From positions 1 through 8,896 of the forward strand of contig JAMPAW010000142.1 in NCBI GenBank assembly GCA_023666975.1: DNA of 8,896 nucleotides. The letters run 5' to 3'. Below the pieces are notes generated by a model that saw only the letters and a list, made by a program, of their open reading frames with translations, was not told the origin of the DNA and did not search any database. Below are positions 6,196 through 8,896 of the stretch, piece after piece. Origin of the DNA: Clostridium sp. (lineage in GTDB: Bacteria; Bacillota_A; Clostridia; Lachnospirales; Lachnospiraceae). The translations under genes and the position numbers were made by a program. The first letter of the stretch is position 1; each line of letters opens with the position of its first letter.

Positions 6196-6847
6196 CCCAT
6201 ATTGTCTCGATGTATTTGGGATTCTTAACATCTTTTTCTATCAGTTGACGGATTCGCTTGACATGTACTGCCACGGTATTATACTCTCCATACCCGTCAT
6301 CATCATGCCATACAGCCTTATACAGCTCCTCCTTGGAGATAATCTGATTCGGCCGCTGCGCCAGATAGAGCAGCAATGCAAATTCCTTGGCTCGGAAATG
6401 GACATATTCCCCCCTGACGCTCACCTGCCTGTCAATTGCATTGATGCGGATTTCCCCTACCTCAATTATGCCAAACGGTCTGGTCAGACGGTAGTAACGC
6501 TCGATATGTGCCTTAATCCTTGCTATCATCTCTGCCTGCCGGAACGGAACCTCTATGTAATCATCAATCCCGGCCTGAAACATCTTTACCTTTTCCCACT
6601 CCTCATCAGATTTGGCAATCACAATAATCGGCATCCACGTAATACTTCTCAAATGTACACAAAATTCATAATGAACGCTTGCCACCTCACATTCAATAGC
6701 CAGCAAATCCATATCCTGAAGTAGTGGCTTATATTCGTCAACGTATGACAGCTGCCGCCTGGTTACCTGATAACCACTCAGCTGCATATAGTCCCATACC
6801 CGGCTGTCCTTTGTGCCGTCTTCCTCTAACAGTAAAATATTATACAC
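6170..6847 (-). CDS. PhoB/OmpR-type response regulator with a degenerate receiver domain
   Basis: A 225-residue DNA-binding regulator. Residues 1-120 form a receiver domain: the acidic pair Glu9-Asp10 in ILLLEEDG is kept, but the phosphoacceptor aspartate is replaced by Glu52 (DLLAIEC), the conserved Thr/Ser by Ala78 (PIIVIAK) and the conserved Lys by Val100 (DYIEVPF). It is therefore unlikely to be switched by normal phosphorylation; Glu52 could mimic a phosphorylated state. Residues about 125-225 form a complete winged-helix domain, with FRAKEFALLLYLAQRPNQII, a recognition helix around YNTVAVHVKRIRQLI and the wing ending IETIWGIGYRLLG. No histidine kinase is nearby. The GTG start has GGGGAG eight bases upstream. 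The gene lies just after the murA terminator, and its own 3' end is repeated behind it. Confidence 0.88.
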   Translation of the reverse strand: MYNILLLEEDGTKDSRVWDYMQLSGYQVTRRQLSYVDEYKPLLQDMDLLAIECEVASVHYEFCVHLRSITWMPIIVIAKSDEEWEKVKMFQAGIDDYIEVPFRQAEMIARIKAHIERYYRLTRPFGIIEVGEIRINAIDRQVSVRGEYVHFRAKEFALLLYLAQRPNQIISKEELYKAVWHDDDGYGEYNTVAVHVKRIRQLIEKDVKNPKYIETIWGIGYRLLG

Positions 6848-6870
6848 CCGCTCTTCTCCCCTTTATACGC

Positions 6871-6911
6871 AAAAAATGCTATCACCAATGCTTTTTACAT
6901 TGATAATAGCA
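6871..6911 (-). terminator. Intrinsic terminator of murA
   Basis: On the minus strand a 14-bp stem, TGCTATTATCAATG pairing with CATTGGTGATAGCA (two G-U wobbles), closes a seven-base loop and is followed by TTTTTT (plus-strand A6871-A6876). It sits between the murA stop and the GTG of the response regulator. The upstream arm also contains TGCTATTAT, which fits an extended -10 element and could start the regulator's transcript inside the terminator; that part is speculative. Confidence 0.9.
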
Positions 6912-6954
6912 CATTTCGTCAAACAACTCTAACTTGCAATAGCTGTATCATTCA

Positions 6955-8256
6955 TTATACTGCTTTTAATTTAAACTTCTGAATATCCTTATCCGTCTCT
7001 ACTACCTCAATCTGACCGCCTAACCTACGAATCTTCTCGTCAAAATCCTCATACCCGCGCTGAATATATTTGATATCCTCCACCACGGTAAATCCTTCTG
7101 CCGTCAAACCGGCAATGACAAGTGCCGCACCGGCCCGCAAATCAGGTGCCACAATATTCGCTCCGACGAAACCGTCAACACCGTCAATAATTGCTGTGTT
7201 GCCCTCCACCTTAATCTGTCCTCCCATACGGAACAGCTCATCTACATATTTGAAACGATTTTCAAAAATGCTTTCCGTAATAATCGATGTTCCCTCTGAC
7301 AGCGCAAGCACCACTGCCATCTGCGGCTGCATATCCGTCGGAAATCCCGGATATGGCAAAGTCTTGATATTCGTGGAACGCAGTCTATGATTGCTCACTA
7401 CTCTTACCGCATCATCATACTCCATGACTACTGCCCCGATTTCCTTCAGTTTGGAAGAAATTGCCTCCAAATGCTTGGGAATCACATTGTGGATAGTAAT
7501 ATCACCCTTGGTAGCCGCAGCCGCCACCATAAAGGTTCCCGCCTCAATCTGATCCGGAATAATGGAATACTCCGTACCTTTCAGTTTCTCTACTCCGCGA
7601 ATGCGAATGACATCTGTTCCTGCACCTTTGATGTTGGCACCCATACTGTTTAAAAAGTTTGCCACATCTACAATATGCGGCTCCTTGGCGGCATTTTCAA
7701 TCGTTGTCTTCCCCTCAGCCAGTACAGCGGCCATCATCACATTAATGGTTGCCCCGACGGAAACAACGTCCATATAAATATGATTACCCACAAGCGCATC
7801 GGCTGTCACATGAATCATGCTGTTATGAATCTCTACATCTGCCCCCAATGCCTTAAATCCTTTGATATGCAAATCAATCGGACGGCTTCCGATATTACAT
7901 CCGCCCGGCAGTGCAACACTGGATTTGTTGTATTTTCCAAGCATCGCTCCCAACAGATAATAAGAAGCACGAATCTTACGAATAAATTCATCGTCCACAC
8001 AGTTATCCGCCTTAGGATTAATCGTCCCGCCGCAAATTTTAACCGTATGCTCATCTATATAGCTGACTCTTGCACCAATCCCCTGAATTGCCTGCAATAA
8101 TACTCTTGTGTCTCTTACGTTCGGAACATTCTCTATTATAACCTCTTCATCTGTCATAATTGCTGCGGCCAAAATTCCCAATGCCGCGTTCTTCGCTCCT
8201 GCAATAGAAACCTCTCCAACCAGTGGATTGCCTCCCCTTATTACATATTGCTCCAT
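6955..8256 (-). CDS. murA: UDP-N-acetylglucosamine 1-carboxyvinyltransferase
   Basis: Transfers enolpyruvate from phosphoenolpyruvate to UDP-N-acetylglucosamine, the first committed step of peptidoglycan synthesis in the cytoplasm. At 433 residues it has the normal length of the EPSP-synthase-like two-domain fold. Lys22 and Asn23 in IAGAKNAALG, the active-site Cys120 in LPGGCNIGSRPIDLHIKG (the residue attacked by fosfomycin), the FPTDMQPQMAVVLAL loop carrying the catalytic Asp, and DLRAGAALVIAGL near the C-terminus are all intact. The ATG at 8256 has GAGGTG just upstream. It has its own promoter and terminator, so it is probably monocistronic. Low-GC Gram-positives often carry two murA paralogues; this window does not show whether a second exists. 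Confidence 0.97.
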   Translation of the reverse strand: MEQYVIRGGNPLVGEVSIAGAKNAALGILAAAIMTDEEVIIENVPNVRDTRVLLQAIQGIGARVSYIDEHTVKICGGTINPKADNCVDDEFIRKIRASYYLLGAMLGKYNKSSVALPGGCNIGSRPIDLHIKGFKALGADVEIHNSMIHVTADALVGNHIYMDVVSVGATINVMMAAVLAEGKTTIENAAKEPHIVDVANFLNSMGANIKGAGTDVIRIRGVEKLKGTEYSIIPDQIEAGTFMVAAAATKGDITIHNVIPKHLEAISSKLKEIGAVVMEYDDAVRVVSNHRLRSTNIKTLPYPGFPTDMQPQMAVVLALSEGTSIITESIFENRFKYVDELFRMGGQIKVEGNTAIIDGVDGFVGANIVAPDLRAGAALVIAGLTAEGFTVVEDIKYIQRGYEDFDEKIRRLGGQIEVVETDKDIQKFKLKAV

Positions 8257-8307
8257 AACACACCTCGTATAGGTTTTCGTCCATTATTTCCTGACGTAAT
8301 CGTTACC

Positions 8308-8349
8308 ATTATAGCATGATTGTGAATTTTGTAAACATTTTTTCACAAT
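8308..8349 (-). promoter_or_regulatory. murA promoter with an inverted repeat around the -35 box
   Basis: On the minus strand TTTACA (plus-strand 8330-8335) precedes TATAAT (8308-8313) by 16 bases, and TGC directly before the -10 makes an extended element. Transcription would start near 8301, giving a 45-base leader. A perfect 8-bp inverted repeat, ATTGTGAA (8319-8326) and TTCACAAT (8342-8349), is separated by 15 bases and encloses the -35 box. It could be an operator for a dimeric regulator; the promoter call is firm, the operator is inference. Confidence 0.75.
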
Positions 8350-8361
8350 TTGCCAAAAATT

Positions 8362-8375
8362 TTAAGAATTCTTAA
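8362..8375. other. Perfect 14-bp palindrome after pyrI
   Basis: TTAAGAATTCTTAA is fully self-complementary and lies about ten bases past the pyrI stop. On the minus strand it is followed by AATTTTT. It might act as a weak terminator for pyrI, but the stem is all A/T-rich with no normal loop, so I do not call it a terminator. A binding site upstream of the murA promoter is the alternative. Confidence 0.35.
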
Positions 8376-8384
8376 GAGTTTCCG

Positions 8385-8816
8385 CTATACACGATCCCCC
8401 TGATTTTCCGCCTCACAGTAAATACACCGGTAAGTGCGCTTTTCCGGGTCTGTCAGCTTAAATATCTGCCGGATCCCCTGCTCTACCGTAGTAATACAGC
8501 GCGGATTTTTGCATCTTACCACATCAACAATCCGATCCGGAAGGCCAACCTTTTTTTTCTCTATCGTTTTTCCGTCTTTAATTATGCTGACGGTAATATC
8601 CGGGTCGATATAACCGAGAATATCCAGATTGATATCATAATCCGAATGGTCAATTTTCAAAATGTCTTTCCGGCCCATTTTACGGCTGACGGCATTTTGT
8701 ATAATTGCCACAGAGCAGTCCAGCTTATCCAGACCGAGATATTTATATACGATCATTGCTTTACCTGCAGAAATATGGTCCAACACGATTCCATTTAGTA
8801 TACTGTCAATTTTCAC
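8385..8816 (-). CDS. pyrI: Aspartate carbamoyltransferase regulatory chain
   Basis: The non-catalytic subunit of class B aspartate transcarbamoylase; it binds CTP/ATP and holds the catalytic PyrB trimers together in pyrimidine synthesis. The 143-residue protein opens with the conserved IDSILNGIVLDHISAGKA segment, has an allosteric domain to about residue 95 (ILKIDHSDYDINLDILGYIDPDITVSII), and ends in a zinc domain. Cys102, Cys107, Cys131 and Cys134 have exactly the spacing of the E. coli zinc ligands 109, 114, 138 and 141. The start is GTG at 8816: AGGAGG (plus-strand 8825-8830) lies eight bases upstream, whereas a TTG at 8822 is only two bases from it. The catalytic pyrB is not visible. The 74 bases upstream to the window edge show no clear gene end and no convincing promoter. 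Confidence 0.95.
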   Translation of the reverse strand: MKIDSILNGIVLDHISAGKAMIVYKYLGLDKLDCSVAIIQNAVSRKMGRKDILKIDHSDYDINLDILGYIDPDITVSIIKDGKTIEKKKVGLPDRIVDVVRCKNPRCITTVEQGIRQIFKLTDPEKRTYRCIYCEAENQGDRV

Positions 8817-8896
8817 CTGCAATCCCTCCTAAACATAATTTACTAGTGTAACGATTTTGTAATAACTGGACTTTATTCGCAGAATGAATCTTTTGT

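Noticed and set aside
7070..8100. Overlapping plus-strand frames opposite murA
   Set aside because: Shadows of an intact murA; none has a convincing ribosome site or recognisable protein.
8317..8384. Intrinsic terminator directly after pyrI
   Set aside because: The palindrome at 8362-8375 is A/T-only at its ends and has no proper loop; the following A/T tract is interrupted.

Overview
The window looks like ordinary chromosomal DNA of a low-to-mid GC Clostridia, most likely a member of the Lachnospiraceae. The reasons are the strong AGGAGG-type ribosome sites, the frequent GTG and TTG starts, the sigma-A-type promoters, an archaeal/eukaryotic-like prolyl-tRNA synthetase, a YtvI-like AI-2E-family membrane protein and a stub of a lachnospiral AAA-ATPase-like gene. 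The family assignment is inference. All real genes lie on the minus strand, so the biological reading order runs from 8896 down to 1.

In reading order: the aspartate carbamoyltransferase regulatory chain pyrI (8816-8385, GTG start). Then murA, first step of peptidoglycan precursor synthesis (8256-6955), with its own consensus promoter carrying an inverted repeat and a clear intrinsic terminator. Then a PhoB/OmpR-type response regulator with a degenerate receiver domain (6847-6170), whose 3' end, including the stop codon, is present in three 36-bp tandem copies. Then a short RluA-family pseudouridine synthase (6016-5315) ending at a strong terminator. Then a YtvI-like polytopic membrane protein (5226-4171). 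Then a 39-codon ORF that appears to be the broken N-terminus of an AAA-ATPase-like (PF09820) gene and overlaps by four bases the start of a PCCQ-type SAM methyltransferase (3943-2678). Then a secreted protein joining a Big2-like domain to a complete two-domain expansin (2617-1643). Finally proS, prolyl-tRNA synthetase (1560-127), with its own promoter and terminator.

The genes do not form one pathway. Housekeeping functions (nucleotide, cell wall, tRNA charging, RNA modification) are mixed with lineage-specific genes (expansin, orphan regulator, YtvI-like protein). Three convincing terminators, after murA, after the pseudouridine synthase and after proS, cut the strip into several transcription units. 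No intergenic stretch exceeds about 160 bases. There is no tRNA, rRNA, CRISPR array, insertion sequence or phage gene.

I found no clear undescribed multi-gene system. The best leads are the regulator with a glutamate at its phosphorylation site, the tandem copies of that gene's 3' end, the AAA-ATPase stub coupled to the methyltransferase, and the Big2-expansin architecture.
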